Shown in pieces: positions 34,198 through 43,661 of a stretch of DNA of 64,000 bases; within the stretch, counting starts at the first letter, position 1, and every line of letters starts with the position of its first letter. The notes beneath the pieces are model-generated. The model was not told the DNA's origin, searched no databases, and saw nothing but the letters and a program-made list of their open reading frames with translations. Made by a program: the position numbers and the translations under genes. The stretch comes from Sabulibacter ruber (GTDB lineage Bacteria > Bacteroidota > Bacteroidia > Cytophagales > Hymenobacteraceae): positions 372,001-436,000 of the forward strand of contig NZ_JAFFID010000005.1 in NCBI RefSeq assembly GCF_017355955.1, given 5' to 3'.

Positions 34198-35391
34198 TTA
34201 GAAACCAGCCCCCACTACTGCCTTACCTGACTCTTTTTGCTCCACCGCTACCGGAGACATGGCCGGAACTGCTGGCTTCCTGGGCGCTAACCCAAACGGA
34301 ACCCGAAGCCAGTTGACCGGCATGATCACGTACCTAACCAGAAGAAAGCATATGGCAAACGTACCGCCGGAAATCAGGGCGAATTTGGGGAAAATGGCCC
34401 AATCCAGATCACGCAGGTAAAATGCCAGCGCCACAATCACCGTCTGGTGCAGAATGTAAAACGGATACACCATCTCATTGGCCTGCGCCAGGTACTTCCC
34501 TTTAAAGCTAAGGTGCGTCATGGCAAACCCTAGAATGGTCATCAGCCAGAACCACCGGTTACAGGATTTGAGGACGAAGTACATTGCCTGCTGCGTTTGG
34601 GAAAGGTCCTCAAACTCCCGGTCATGCATAAAGAAAAGCAGCAAACTGAACGCAGAAACAGCCAAAACCAGATTTCCAAAGCGCACTTCCTTGATCTTCT
34701 GCTGTAGCTGGGGCAATTTCATGAGCAGAAACCCGAACAGGAACATGGTAATGTACAGGAAGTGATTGGCCCAGTCGTCTAGCAAGGCATTGGTAGCTGG
34801 AAACCTGTTGTTCAGCAACACTGCCCCTACAGAAAGCCACAAAGCCGGAGCCACCAGCAGCAACCAAAGTTTGCCGGCCGTTTCCTGGATCTGGGTCTTG
34901 CGGAGGTACAGTAGCACGGGCAACAGCAGCAGGCTATAACACAGCACGTACGCCAGATACCAGAGGTGGTGCCAGCTAAAGTTCCCCTCAGGATATGGTT
35001 CAAACTCGAAAATGGAAGGGAAGAACTGGAAGTAGTTGCCCTGAAAACCTTGGGTCAACCGTTCAAAGTACACCTGGGGCGGCACCACTACCAGCATCCC
35101 AATCACCAGGGGCAACAGAATCCTTTTCAGGCGGTCTTTGGTGAAGGTACCCGCCGGCCGATAGCCTAAGGCATAATACACGCCCACCCCCGATACCAGA
35201 AAGATAAGCGACATGCGCCACTGGCTCATGAACTGCATGGGCAGTTCCAGGGCTTCGCTGAGTTGATTGTTCTTGAGGTGCCACTCCCAGGCCACGAAGA
35301 ACATACCCGTATGGTAGAAAATGAGGAGGCTAAACGCCAGCACCCGTAGCCAGTCAAATTCATACCGGCGTGTTTTGATGAGGTTTTCCAT
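34198..35391 (-). CDS. Acyltransferase family 3 membrane protein
   Basis: 397 residues with about ten membrane segments. YEFDWLRVLAFSLLIFYHTGMFF near the start holds the family's Arg and His (DxLRxxA...H) residues that serve acyl transfer. Related to MdoC/OatA-type enzymes that put acyl groups on glycans. The ATG at 35391 is chosen over 35574 because the family begins right before that first helix and the extra 61 residues overlap the AraC gene. The AraC-type regulator lies 76 bp upstream on the same strand. Confidence 0.88.
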   Translation of the reverse strand: MENLIKTRRYEFDWLRVLAFSLLIFYHTGMFFVAWEWHLKNNQLSEALELPMQFMSQWRMSLIFLVSGVGVYYALGYRPAGTFTKDRLKRILLPLVIGMLVVVPPQVYFERLTQGFQGNYFQFFPSIFEFEPYPEGNFSWHHLWYLAYVLCYSLLLLPVLLYLRKTQIQETAGKLWLLLVAPALWLSVGAVLLNNRFPATNALLDDWANHFLYITMFLFGFLLMKLPQLQQKIKEVRFGNLVLAVSAFSLLLFFMHDREFEDLSQTQQAMYFVLKSCNRWFWLMTILGFAMTHLSFKGKYLAQANEMVYPFYILHQTVIVALAFYLRDLDWAIFPKFALISGGTFAICFLLVRYVIMPVNWLRVPFGLAPRKPAVPAMSPVAVEQKESGKAVVGAGF

Positions 35392-35467
35392 AGTCGTTTG
35401 TTTTTGAGCAAATGTGACCAGGAAAGGCTGAAAACGCGGAATTTGCCTATAAGTACGGAGTGCTATC

Positions 35468-36628
35468 TTATAAAGTAGTACTAAGCGGCTGGCCGTTTTT
35501 GCGGTATTGCCCGGGCGTTTGTCCGGTGGTTTTCTTAAAAGCGGCCATAAACGCAGACTTGGATAAATAGCCACTCAGCTCGGCTACTTCTTCCACTTTC
35601 AGGTGCGGCTGGTTCAACAAGATTGACTTTGCCTCTTCCACGCGCAACTCGGCCAGGTATTCAAAGAAACTTTTGCCCAGGCACTCGTTCAGGAGCTGGG
35701 AAAGGTAATGTGGCGTGGTGTGGAGCTGTTTGGCCAGGGCGGGTAACGAGGCCGAGGTTTGGGTGTAGAATCTGGCTTCCTCGGCGGCTTTCAGTTTCTC
35801 CAGGAGGGCATCTTTGGTTTCCTGGGTCATGGTAGATTTCTCGTACTTCACCAAAGACACTGTGTTTTCTTGCGCCACCGGCTGAAAAAAAGCGGCCCCG
35901 CTCAGCATTTTATAGGTGAAGTAGAAAAACTGGCCCGTGATAAAAACCGCCATAAAATGATCGCCCAGGTCTTCCTGGAACAGGAGCTTTACCGCTATGA
36001 ACAGCCCCGTTATGCCAATGAAGAACCACAGAAGCAACTTAGCCCAGGCCTGGAACGGGGCCGGGGAAACCTGCGGTTGCTTCCGCATGAACACCACGGA
36101 AAAAACCACATACAAGGTGATGTGCGCCAGCGTGAGTTCATTGACCCATTCGGTAAGGTGGAGCGGATCAAAGTCAAATGAGGCGGCTTGGCGGGCAACG
36201 TTGGCCAGCTGATTAGGGAAGTAGGCATGCAGGTAGGCCTGGTATTTGAACGCCTCGGGCTGCAATAGAAACGGAATGTGGTATACCAGGTAAAACCCGA
36301 ACGGAGCCAGATGCCACCATTGCCGCCTGGTCCAGGAACAGCCCGTAAAGCTTCTGAGCAGCAGATAGGTGAGCGGCCCTACCGCAAAATTGGTGGGCTC
36401 AGAAAAATCTACCAGCGCCAGCGTATGGAACATGAGGCCGGAGTAGCAAAGAAAGATCTCCAGCAACGCGCAAGACAGCAGAAACGTCCAGGCGGCTAAC
36501 AGAAGCTGTAAAAACGGTTGTTGGTGAGGTCTTTTGGAAATGAAAAGGACGGACAGAAAGAAGCCCTGTACCGTTCCGGCCAGCAGAAGAGCCGCATACA
36601 AATCAAAGCGTAGAAACCCGTTTGCCAT
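35468..36628 (-). CDS. AraC family regulator with membrane N-terminus
   Basis: 386 residues. The first ~230 hold about seven hydrophobic helices (LYAALLLAGTVQGFFLSVLF, HLAPFGFYLVYHIPFLL and others), so it is membrane bound. The last ~100 contain two helix-turn-helix motifs: LPALAKQLHTTPHYLSQLLNE and VEEVAELSGYLSKSAFMAAFKK, ending in TGQTPGQYRK. It is likely a sensor that directly controls genes; the acyltransferase gene directly downstream is the obvious candidate. Confidence 0.92.
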   Translation of the reverse strand: MANGFLRFDLYAALLLAGTVQGFFLSVLFISKRPHQQPFLQLLLAAWTFLLSCALLEIFLCYSGLMFHTLALVDFSEPTNFAVGPLTYLLLRSFTGCSWTRRQWWHLAPFGFYLVYHIPFLLQPEAFKYQAYLHAYFPNQLANVARQAASFDFDPLHLTEWVNELTLAHITLYVVFSVVFMRKQPQVSPAPFQAWAKLLLWFFIGITGLFIAVKLLFQEDLGDHFMAVFITGQFFYFTYKMLSGAAFFQPVAQENTVSLVKYEKSTMTQETKDALLEKLKAAEEARFYTQTSASLPALAKQLHTTPHYLSQLLNECLGKSFFEYLAELRVEEAKSILLNQPHLKVEEVAELSGYLSKSAFMAAFKKTTGQTPGQYRKNGQPLSTTL

Positions 36629-36686
36629 GAGTAAAGGTAGTGAAAGCGCGCAAAGCTTTCAATGCCTAAGATGAATTGAGGATTGT

Positions 36687-36730
36687 GGCAGTTTTCTGCC
36701 TGATTTCCTGAAAATAAGCTAAAAACTGCC
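36687..36730. repeat. Intergenic-hairpin family member
   Basis: GGCAGTTTT (36687-36695) pairs with AAAACTGCC (36722-36730); the inner core is GCCTGATTT-CCTG-AAAATAAGC. It lies upstream of the AraC gene. Confidence 0.65.
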
Positions 36731-36820
36731 GAGGGCAGAGTTCTGCCTTTGGGTTATGCCTTCACTGGCAAAAGGAAGAAGTTCGACTAAAACTGCAAAG
36801 CAATGTAGGGTTGTAAAAAC

Positions 36821-36849
36821 ACAAAAGCCCGGTGGTGCCGGGCTTTTGT
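36821..36849 (-). terminator. Rho-independent terminator of YD-type lipoprotein gene 1
   Basis: ACAAAAGCCCGG and CCGGGCTTTTGT form a 12-bp stem; T-rich on the minus strand, 18 nt after the stop. Confidence 0.85.
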
Positions 36850-36867
36850 GGGTAAGCTTGGTACAGG

Positions 36868-37638
36868 CTATTTACAGCTGTAATCAAAGACAGTTACGCT
36901 CTTTACTCCGTTCTGATTGGTTTTTTCTACTTTGGAAGGATATCCGCTTGCATTGTAGGTATAGACATTTGTGAAAGATGCCGCCTTGTCAACGTTGCCT
37001 GCTGCATCTTTTTTAACCTCTGTACGGGGATTGTTAGGGCTTGCCGGGCCAAACAGGGAGTGAAGGAGGCTGCCAGGGTTCACTTTATCATCATAGTCAG
37101 ATTTCTCTGTGGTAGACACTAAGCTGTTCTGAGCGTTGTACTCCTTTACTACTGTTATATTTCCTTTCGCATCATAGTTGTACGTAGTGTACCCTCTTGG
37201 CATAGGTATAGTAGACGGTCCGGAGGATGGCCGGAAGTAAACACTGTTTGTAGCTTTCGTGATCTGATTATTGGTGTATTCATACTGCGTGGAGAGCATT
37301 CTTACCCCACCTTCCGCTGCTTCAGAAACGCTCATGGACGTTAGTTTCCCTTGCGTGTCGTAGGTATACACCACCTCGTTACTACTTCCTGAATAGGTTA
37401 GCTTACTAGGCTTCCCGGCCGGATTGTACACAATTGTGGCGGTTTGGGAGCCCGCGGTAAAGCTGGCGAGTTTATCTGCTGAGTAGGTTAGGTTAGTGAT
37501 TTGCTGCCCTTCGGTTGCTTTGGTGAGGGAGCAAGTCTGAGCAATTGGTTTTGGATCTGTGTCTTTTTCATCTTCATCACAGGAAGTAGCCAAGAATAAG
37601 GCGCTGGCTAGAAAAAGAGCTATTCTATTGATTTTCAT
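36868..37638 (-). CDS. YD-repeat-like lipoprotein 1
   Basis: 256 residues with lipobox ATSC (Cys ~20) and an acidic start of the mature part (DEDEKDTDPK). Repeating beta strands of the YD/RHS type follow: LTYSGSSNEVVYTYDTQGKLTSM, YTTYNYDAKGNITVVKEYNAQ and VYTYNASGYPSKVEKTNQNG. It ends in VFDYSCK with a Cys near the end that may pair with CSL at ~36. It is paralogous to the next gene (37877). Probably cell-surface, function unknown. Confidence 0.82.
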   Translation of the reverse strand: MKINRIALFLASALFLATSCDEDEKDTDPKPIAQTCSLTKATEGQQITNLTYSADKLASFTAGSQTATIVYNPAGKPSKLTYSGSSNEVVYTYDTQGKLTSMSVSEAAEGGVRMLSTQYEYTNNQITKATNSVYFRPSSGPSTIPMPRGYTTYNYDAKGNITVVKEYNAQNSLVSTTEKSDYDDKVNPGSLLHSLFGPASPNNPRTEVKKDAAGNVDKAASFTNVYTYNASGYPSKVEKTNQNGVKSVTVFDYSCK

Positions 37639-37773
37639 AAAGTGCTAAGGAATAGTGGATGGAAGAAGGCTTTATTGTGCCCACTGAGGTAAAGGGCAGG
37701 CACTACTTCTATTAAAGGTGGGTGTTTGGTAAAGGGAGCCCGACTGGTTTTTCCAGTAATTAGAGCATTGATT

Positions 37774-37813
37774 CTGTTTTGGAGCTGTTATAAGAAATCA
37801 AGCCCTTAAACAG
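37774..37813. repeat. Intergenic-hairpin family member
   Basis: CTGTTTTGGAGCTGTTAT faces AAATCAAGCCCTTAAACAG, the family core with several mismatches, upstream of YD-type gene 1. Confidence 0.5.
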
Positions 37814-37825
37814 AGATGTTGGCAA

Positions 37826-37857
37826 AAAGAAAGGCCCGTTTATTCAGGCCTTTCTTT
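37826..37857 (-). terminator. Rho-independent terminator of YD-type lipoprotein gene 2
   Basis: AAAGAAAGGCC (37826-37836) pairs with GGCCTTTCTTT (37847-37857), starting 19 nt after the stop; T-rich on the minus strand. Confidence 0.8.
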
Positions 37858-37876
37858 GCTTTAGAGCATGTTGCTA

Positions 37877-38713
37877 TTAGTTGCAGCTGTACTCAATGTT
37901 GGTTACCGTTACGGCTCCGTTCTGGGTTGTCTGCGTGGTTTTGGTGGCATACCCATTTTCATTGAACACGTAGGCATTAGAGTAAGAAAGGTTCTTGTTA
38001 ACTGTTGCCCCATCTTTATGTACCGCTGTTAACACGTTGTTTACACCGGCCGGATTGATGCCTGGCATACCTATGAACATAGCTTCCAGGATTGCCATTG
38101 TGCTGGTTTTAGAGTCATAGGTGTACTCTACAGTGGCTTTCACTTCGTTTGACTCATCTTCTTCCGTCATCGGGTTGTCCATATACTCTCTCACCCGGGT
38201 AACATTACCCTTAGAATCATATTCATAAGTGGTGTGACCGAAAGGAACAACCATTGGCTCTCCGCCTTCTTCTTCTGATGGGAAAGCTAAAGCGCGGGTG
38301 GTTTTAGAGATACGGTTTCCGGTGTATTCAAATTCAGATACCATGGCGGCACCCATGAATTCTTCTGATTCTGAGGCGAAAACTGTCCCGATCAGTTTGC
38401 CTTGCTCATCATATACATATTCAAGGCTACCGTCGCCCTCTTCACCGGCGGAGAAAGTCAGTTTAGACAGTTTGCCCGCTTTATTTCCAGAGCTATGGTA
38501 ACTAACTGCTACGGTTCCAAACTCCTCGTTAGAAAATGAACTGATTTTGTCGTTGTTGTACGTGATGGCTGTAACACCGTCCTCATCCGTTACTTTTACC
38601 GGTTTACAGGTTTTGTTTCCGGTAATTGGACCTGTTTCTTCATCGTCAGTACAAGAGCTGAATACCAATAATGAGCAAGCAAAAAACAAAGAAAATAACT
38701 TAGTTAATTTCAT
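37877..38713 (-). CDS. YD-repeat-like lipoprotein 2
   Basis: 278 residues with lipobox FSSC (Cys ~20). The same plan as the protein at 36868: TCKPVKVTDEDGVTAITYNNDKISSF, LEYVYDEQGKLIG, HTTYEYDSKGNVTRVREY, AYVFNENGYATKTTQTTQNGAV and a final IEYSCN. Tandem duplication followed by divergence is likely. Each gene has its own terminator, so they can be expressed separately. Confidence 0.82.
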   Translation of the reverse strand: MKLTKLFSLFFACSLLVFSSCTDDEETGPITGNKTCKPVKVTDEDGVTAITYNNDKISSFSNEEFGTVAVSYHSSGNKAGKLSKLTFSAGEEGDGSLEYVYDEQGKLIGTVFASESEEFMGAAMVSEFEYTGNRISKTTRALAFPSEEEGGEPMVVPFGHTTYEYDSKGNVTRVREYMDNPMTEEDESNEVKATVEYTYDSKTSTMAILEAMFIGMPGINPAGVNNVLTAVHKDGATVNKNLSYSNAYVFNENGYATKTTQTTQNGAVTVTNIEYSCN

Positions 38714-39379
38714 GGTGATAGTGGTTGGGTTAAGAATTAGTGAATAGTGAGTTTGCTTTAATTTGTTTCTAATACCTAGACATGAAGTCTCTATTTAACC
38801 CCTATTTAATTCTGGAAAAAAAGTGGTTATTTTTAGGTGTAGATACATTGAATTACTGGGGGTGTAGCTGAGATTGAATGATTGTTTAGGTCGTAAACCC
38901 TTATTTCTGCCTCAGGTAGAGCCAAGTAGGTGGTTTTGTATAAGACGCTAAAGGTATTTGATGCTTGTGTATTGAAATAAAAAAAACATACTTAGATGAG
39001 CTTTTGTTTAGATGATTAAATGAATTAGTTGCTGAATAGTTTGATTTATTAAAACAAATAATTAGCCTGTGTTAAGCTATTAATGAAGTGAATAATAGTA
39101 GGTTAAAAGGAAGTGATTTGCTCTTGAATTAGAGAATAGATAGGAGGTGTTTCTAAGGCAATTACCTGGCTTGAATCTTTATTGATTTTATAAATTCCCC
39201 TATTGGCTTGTTGGCCTGTGGTCATTCAGGGCATGGGTAAGACAGGCGTTGCCGCGAGTACCCCTATTTTCTGGCTTATTTTCCTGCTTTAAACCCAAAG
39301 GACCGTTCTCCCTGGTTTATGTTAAACTTTAGGTAAGAACCTATATCTTTACCTTCATTCAGTTTGAACAATAAGAATA
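38714..39379. other. Long AT-rich region between divergent genes
   Basis: 666 bp upstream of both the YD-type lipoprotein 2 and the M14 peptidase. I see no frame with protein character, no strong hairpin and no exact TAnnTTTG box. Only a weak hairpin-core trace is present near 39268-39295. A near-match TCAGTTTG lies 20-odd bp before the peptidase ATG. Confidence 0.4.
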
Positions 39380-41935
39380 ATGTCTTTGAACACCTCTTTA
39401 AAGAAGAAACTGCCCTGGCTTTTGTGGATTATGGCAGTTTTCATGGCCTCACCAGGTCAGGCGCAAAACACCCTGCAGACTCCCGAACAGTTTCTGGGTT
39501 ACAGGCTTGGAGACCAGTTTACTTTTCATGGCCGCATTGTAGACTACGTGCGGTACCTGGCCAGTCAGAACCCAACCAAGATGCAGTTGCAGACCTACGG
39601 CCATACATATGAGAAAAGACCGTTGTTGCTGGCTACCATTTCCTCACCCGCCAACATGCAGCGCCTGGAGGAGATCAGAACTAATAACCTCAAGAATACC
39701 GGCCTGATGAGCGGCCAGCCCACCGGCGGAAAGCAACCGGCCATTGTGTGGCTCAGCTATAATATCCACGGAAACGAATCAGTAAGCTCTGAGGCGGTGA
39801 TGCAGGTGTTATATGACTTGCTGAACCCTAACAATGCCCAGACCCAGAAATGGCTGGAGAATACCGTAGTGTTGATTGACCCTTGCGTAAACCCCGATGG
39901 CCGCGACCGCTATGCCCAATGGTACAACCGCGTCCGCAACCAAGTACCCAATGCCTCGCCGTGGGCGTGGGAGCACCAGGAGCCCTGGCCCGGCGGACGC
40001 CCCAACCACTACTACTTTGACCTGAACCGCGACTGGGCTTGGCAAACGCAGATTGAATCCAAACAACGAGCAGTGGTTTACAGCCAGTGGATGCCCCAAC
40101 TGCACGCCGATTTCCACGAGCAGGCCGTTGATAACCCCTATTACTTTGCCCCCTCGGCCAAGCCTTACCATGACGCCATCACGCCATGGCAGCGCGAGTT
40201 CCAGGGCATCATGGGCGAGTACAACCGCAAGTACTTTGACAAGAACAACTGGCTGTATTTCACCCGCGAGAGCTTTGACTTATTCTACCCAAGCTACGGC
40301 GATACCTGGCCTACTTACCAGGGAGCCATTGCCATGACGTACGAGCAAGGCGGTTCTGGCCGCGCCGGGGTAGTGATTCAGAAATCAGACGGAGACAGCT
40401 TAACCCTGAGCCAGCGCATTGCCCACCACCATGCCGCCAGTTTAGCCACCGTAGAAGCCATCTCAGATAAGGTAGACCAGGTGGTGAGAGAGTTCAGGAA
40501 GTTCTACGCCGATGCCCAAACAAAGCCTTTCGGCACGTACCGCAGCTACGTGTTCAAGGTGAAAGGCGAAGAAGGCCGCATCAAAGAACTAACCGATTAC
40601 CTGGACCGTCAGCAGATCCGTTACGGCTACGCCAAAGGAGCAGGCAGCAGCAAAGGCTTCAACTACCAGACCGGCAAAACAGAGTCTGTCAAATATGAAA
40701 ACGGCGACCTGGTGATCAGTGCTTACCAACCAAAATCTACTTTGCTGAACGTGCTGTTTGAGCCGTTTGCCCGGCTGGAAGACTCCGTGACCTATGACAT
40801 CACCGCCTGGTCTTTGCCGTACGCCTATGGCCTGAAAGGAGCCGCGTTTACTAACCGGATTTCCATGACCGATGCTAAACCTGCCGCAGCCACCCCGCAG
40901 AACGCCGCTACTCCAGGTGCTTATGCTTATATCGCGCGTTGGAACGGTGTGCAGGACCTGAAGTTCATGGCCGCATTGCTTAAAGCCAAAGTGCGGGTTC
41001 GTTACTCAGAGGTGCCGTTTGAGCAGAACAAAGAAAAATATGCCCCGGGTACCCTCATCATCACGCGTACCGGTAACGAGAGCCTGGGTGCCAGATTTGA
41101 CCAGATTGTGACCCGTGCCGCCGATTCTTTGGGCATCCAACTAGCCTCTACCACCACCGGTTTTGTAAGCTCAGGCGCTGATTTCGGGTCCAGAAGCATA
41201 AGGTACGTGAAAGCGCCGCGGGTAGCGTTGGTGACCGGTGAGGGCGTTTCTCCGTACGGCTTTGGCGAAATCTGGCACTACTTTGAACAGCAGATTGGCT
41301 ACCCAGTAACAGTGTTGGGAGGCGATTACCTGGCCAACGTGCCTTTGCACGAGTTTGATGTCCTGATTCTGCCCACCGGTTCTTACGGCCGTATTCTGGA
41401 GGAGAGAACCCTGAACAAAGTAAAAGACTGGGTAAGAGCCGGCGGAAGACTGATTGCCATGGAAAGCGCCGTGACCTTCCTGGCAGATAAACCAGACTTC
41501 GCGGTAAAGAAGAAGGCAGCCGATACCACTAACTCCAAGAAAGGCGCTTCAGCTGATGACCTGAAGAAATACGGCGACCGGGAGCGCGAGTCAATTTCAG
41601 AGGAAGTGCAGGGCAGTATCTTCAGAATTAACCTGGACAACACGCATCCGCTGGCATTTGGCTACGGAGCTACTTATCCGGCCCTGATCAGAACCAGCAC
41701 TCTGCCTCAGTTCCTGAAAGACGGCTGGAATGTGGGCTATATAAGAGAAGAGGCACCTGCCACCGGCTTTGTGGGGGCTAAAGTGAGCAGCAACCTGCAA
41801 AACGGCTTGGTATTAGGCGTTCAGGAACTGGGCCGCGGCCAGGTGGTGTACTTAGTAGACAATCCGTTATTCAGAGCTTTCTGGCAAGGCGGTAAATTGC
41901 TTTTCGGGAATGCCGTGTTTATGGTAGGCCAGTAA
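39380..41935 (+). CDS. M14 family zinc carboxypeptidase-like protein with amidotransferase-like tail
   Basis: 851 residues with a signal peptide (~1-30). The M14 domain spans about 45-360: zinc residues in HGNES (HxxE) and LHADFHEQ, the NPDGRDRY loop, the FDLNRDWA arginine, and the catalytic Glu in AMTYEQGG. Residues ~610-720 (VTGEGVSPYGFGEIWHYFEQQIGYPVTVL, FDVLILPTG) resemble a class I amidotransferase fold without an obvious active Cys. A secreted peptidase is expected; terminator follows. Confidence 0.92.
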   Translation: MSLNTSLKKKLPWLLWIMAVFMASPGQAQNTLQTPEQFLGYRLGDQFTFHGRIVDYVRYLASQNPTKMQLQTYGHTYEKRPLLLATISSPANMQRLEEIRTNNLKNTGLMSGQPTGGKQPAIVWLSYNIHGNESVSSEAVMQVLYDLLNPNNAQTQKWLENTVVLIDPCVNPDGRDRYAQWYNRVRNQVPNASPWAWEHQEPWPGGRPNHYYFDLNRDWAWQTQIESKQRAVVYSQWMPQLHADFHEQAVDNPYYFAPSAKPYHDAITPWQREFQGIMGEYNRKYFDKNNWLYFTRESFDLFYPSYGDTWPTYQGAIAMTYEQGGSGRAGVVIQKSDGDSLTLSQRIAHHHAASLATVEAISDKVDQVVREFRKFYADAQTKPFGTYRSYVFKVKGEEGRIKELTDYLDRQQIRYGYAKGAGSSKGFNYQTGKTESVKYENGDLVISAYQPKSTLLNVLFEPFARLEDSVTYDITAWSLPYAYGLKGAAFTNRISMTDAKPAAATPQNAATPGAYAYIARWNGVQDLKFMAALLKAKVRVRYSEVPFEQNKEKYAPGTLIITRTGNESLGARFDQIVTRAADSLGIQLASTTTGFVSSGADFGSRSIRYVKAPRVALVTGEGVSPYGFGEIWHYFEQQIGYPVTVLGGDYLANVPLHEFDVLILPTGSYGRILEERTLNKVKDWVRAGGRLIAMESAVTFLADKPDFAVKKKAADTTNSKKGASADDLKKYGDRERESISEEVQGSIFRINLDNTHPLAFGYGATYPALIRTSTLPQFLKDGWNVGYIREEAPATGFVGAKVSSNLQNGLVLGVQELGRGQVVYLVDNPLFRAFWQGGKLLFGNAVFMVGQ

Positions 41936-41955
41936 GTGCATTGCTTTACAAGATC

Positions 41956-41990
41956 AACAGGAACGCCCGCTTTTAGCGGGCGTTCCTGTT
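41956..41990 (+). terminator. Rho-independent terminator of the M14 gene
   Basis: AACAGGAACGCCCGCT and AGCGGGCGTTCCTGTT pair perfectly over 16 bp with a 3-nt loop, followed by TT and A-GGG; 21 nt after the stop. Confidence 0.85.
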
Positions 41991-42025
41991 TTAGGGCTGT
42001 TTTCCTGTGAATAGCTTGAAAACGG
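41986..42025. repeat. Intergenic-hairpin family member
   Basis: CTGTTTTAGGGCTGTTTTCC facing GAATAGCTTGAAAACGG, directly behind the M14 terminator and sharing its T-run. Confidence 0.5.
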
Positions 42026-42100
42026 AAGAAGCATAGGCCAACCGTAGTACATCTATTTTCGATATATTTAAGTACGTTAGTAAAAGCTAATCCAGAACCT

Positions 42101-43558
42101 ATGCGCCTTTCTCTTCCATTTGCGGCCTCTTTGCTCATTGGCACTTCCATCTTCTCGGCTTGTACGAAGAAGAACTCTTCTGCCTCAAAACAGATGGGAG
42201 CAGAGATAACCGGAACCCAGCAACTGACCGAAGCTCAACTAGCCTCCGCCAGAAACAACTACGTGAATTACTGCGGCGGATGCCACGGCCGGGAACTGGA
42301 GACCTTCGTGAACCGCAAATGGCAGCACGGCGACTCCCCCGAGGCGCTGTTTAAAGGAATCAAACACGGGTACCCCGAGCAGGGCATGCCGGCGTACGCC
42401 ACCACGTTCTCAGACCAAGAGATCCAGCAATTAGTAGGCTTCATCAGGGAAGGGATTGTGCGGCAAAAAGGAAAACCAGCCCAGAAACAGAATGCCGCCG
42501 TGCACCAGTCAGAGAAAGTCAGCTTTCAGCTGGATACCGTAATCACAGGCTTGGACGTGCCCTGGGGCATGGCGTTTCTGCCCAACGGCGACATGCTGGT
42601 AACCGAGCGCTCTGGCACTTTGTACCGCCTCACCAAAGATAGACAGCTACAGAAAGTGGAGGGAGCCCCAGAGGTACTGGCCCAAGGGCAGGGCGGATTA
42701 CTGGATGTAGAACTCCACCCAGATTTCAAGAAGAACAATGTTGTTTTCCTGTCTTACTCGGCGGTGAAGAAGGAGGGAGGGCAGACGCTTTCCACCACGG
42801 CCATTATGCGCGCCAAACTGGACGGCAACAATTTAACAGACCAGAACGTGATCTTTGAAGCCCAGCCTTACGCCCGTACCCGCCACCACTACGGCAGCCG
42901 GATGGAGTTTGGCCGCGATGGCTATCTCTATTTCACCATGGGCGACCGGGGCGGCACCAAAGTGAATCCGCAGAACCTGAGCGTGCACGCCGGCAAAACC
43001 CACCGCATCAAAGAAGATGGCTCAATTCCCGCAGATAACCCGTTTGTGAACAAAGAAGGAGCCATGGCGTCTATTTACACCTTCGGGAACCGAAATGCCC
43101 AGGGAATGGCGCTAAACCCGTCTACCGGCGAGATGTGGCTGCACGAACACGGCCCAAAAGGCGGCGACGAGGTGAACATTGTAAAGAAAGGCGCCAATTA
43201 CGGCTGGGCCGATGTCACCTATGGCATTGATTACAACGGCTCCAAGATCTCTGACCTAAAGCAGAAAGCCGGCGTCACGGATCCTATCCACTTCTGGGTG
43301 CCTTCTATCGCGCCCTCGGGCATGGCGTTCATTACGTCAGACAAATACAAAGGCTGGGAAGGAGACTTGCTGGTGGGTTCTTTGAGCTTTAAGTTCTTAA
43401 GCCGTCTGGAAGTAGACGGCAACAGAATTGTAAGAGAAGAGCGCCTGCTGAAAGACATTGGTCGGGTACGGGATGTGCGCCAGAGCCCCGATGGCTTCGT
43501 GTACATCGCCGTTGAGAACCCGGGCGTGATTTACCGGCTGGTTCCCGTACAGCAATAA
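42101..43558 (+). CDS. Cytochrome c - PQQ-dependent sugar dehydrogenase fusion lipoprotein
   Basis: 485 residues. Lipobox FSAC (Cys ~21), then a c-type cytochrome domain (~50-130) with haem site CGGCH and MPAYATTFSD holding the likely Met ligand, then a six-bladed soluble glucose dehydrogenase-type propeller (~145-485): GLDVPWGMAFLPNGDMLVTERSG, ARTRHHYGSRMEFGRDGYLYFTMGDRGG, NRNAQGMALNPSTGEMWLHEHGPKGGDE. It would oxidise an aldose and pass electrons through its own haem. PQQ synthesis genes are not in the window. Confidence 0.92.
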   Translation: MRLSLPFAASLLIGTSIFSACTKKNSSASKQMGAEITGTQQLTEAQLASARNNYVNYCGGCHGRELETFVNRKWQHGDSPEALFKGIKHGYPEQGMPAYATTFSDQEIQQLVGFIREGIVRQKGKPAQKQNAAVHQSEKVSFQLDTVITGLDVPWGMAFLPNGDMLVTERSGTLYRLTKDRQLQKVEGAPEVLAQGQGGLLDVELHPDFKKNNVVFLSYSAVKKEGGQTLSTTAIMRAKLDGNNLTDQNVIFEAQPYARTRHHYGSRMEFGRDGYLYFTMGDRGGTKVNPQNLSVHAGKTHRIKEDGSIPADNPFVNKEGAMASIYTFGNRNAQGMALNPSTGEMWLHEHGPKGGDEVNIVKKGANYGWADVTYGIDYNGSKISDLKQKAGVTDPIHFWVPSIAPSGMAFITSDKYKGWEGDLLVGSLSFKFLSRLEVDGNRIVREERLLKDIGRVRDVRQSPDGFVYIAVENPGVIYRLVPVQQ

Positions 43559-43661
43559 ACCTGGAATTTCCATTTACCGCCTGCTTTTGCAATAAGAGCC
43601 TGAAAATAAGAGTGGTAAGCAGCAAAGGTGTGTTGCGTGCTGGCTATTGCGGAGCAGAAGC

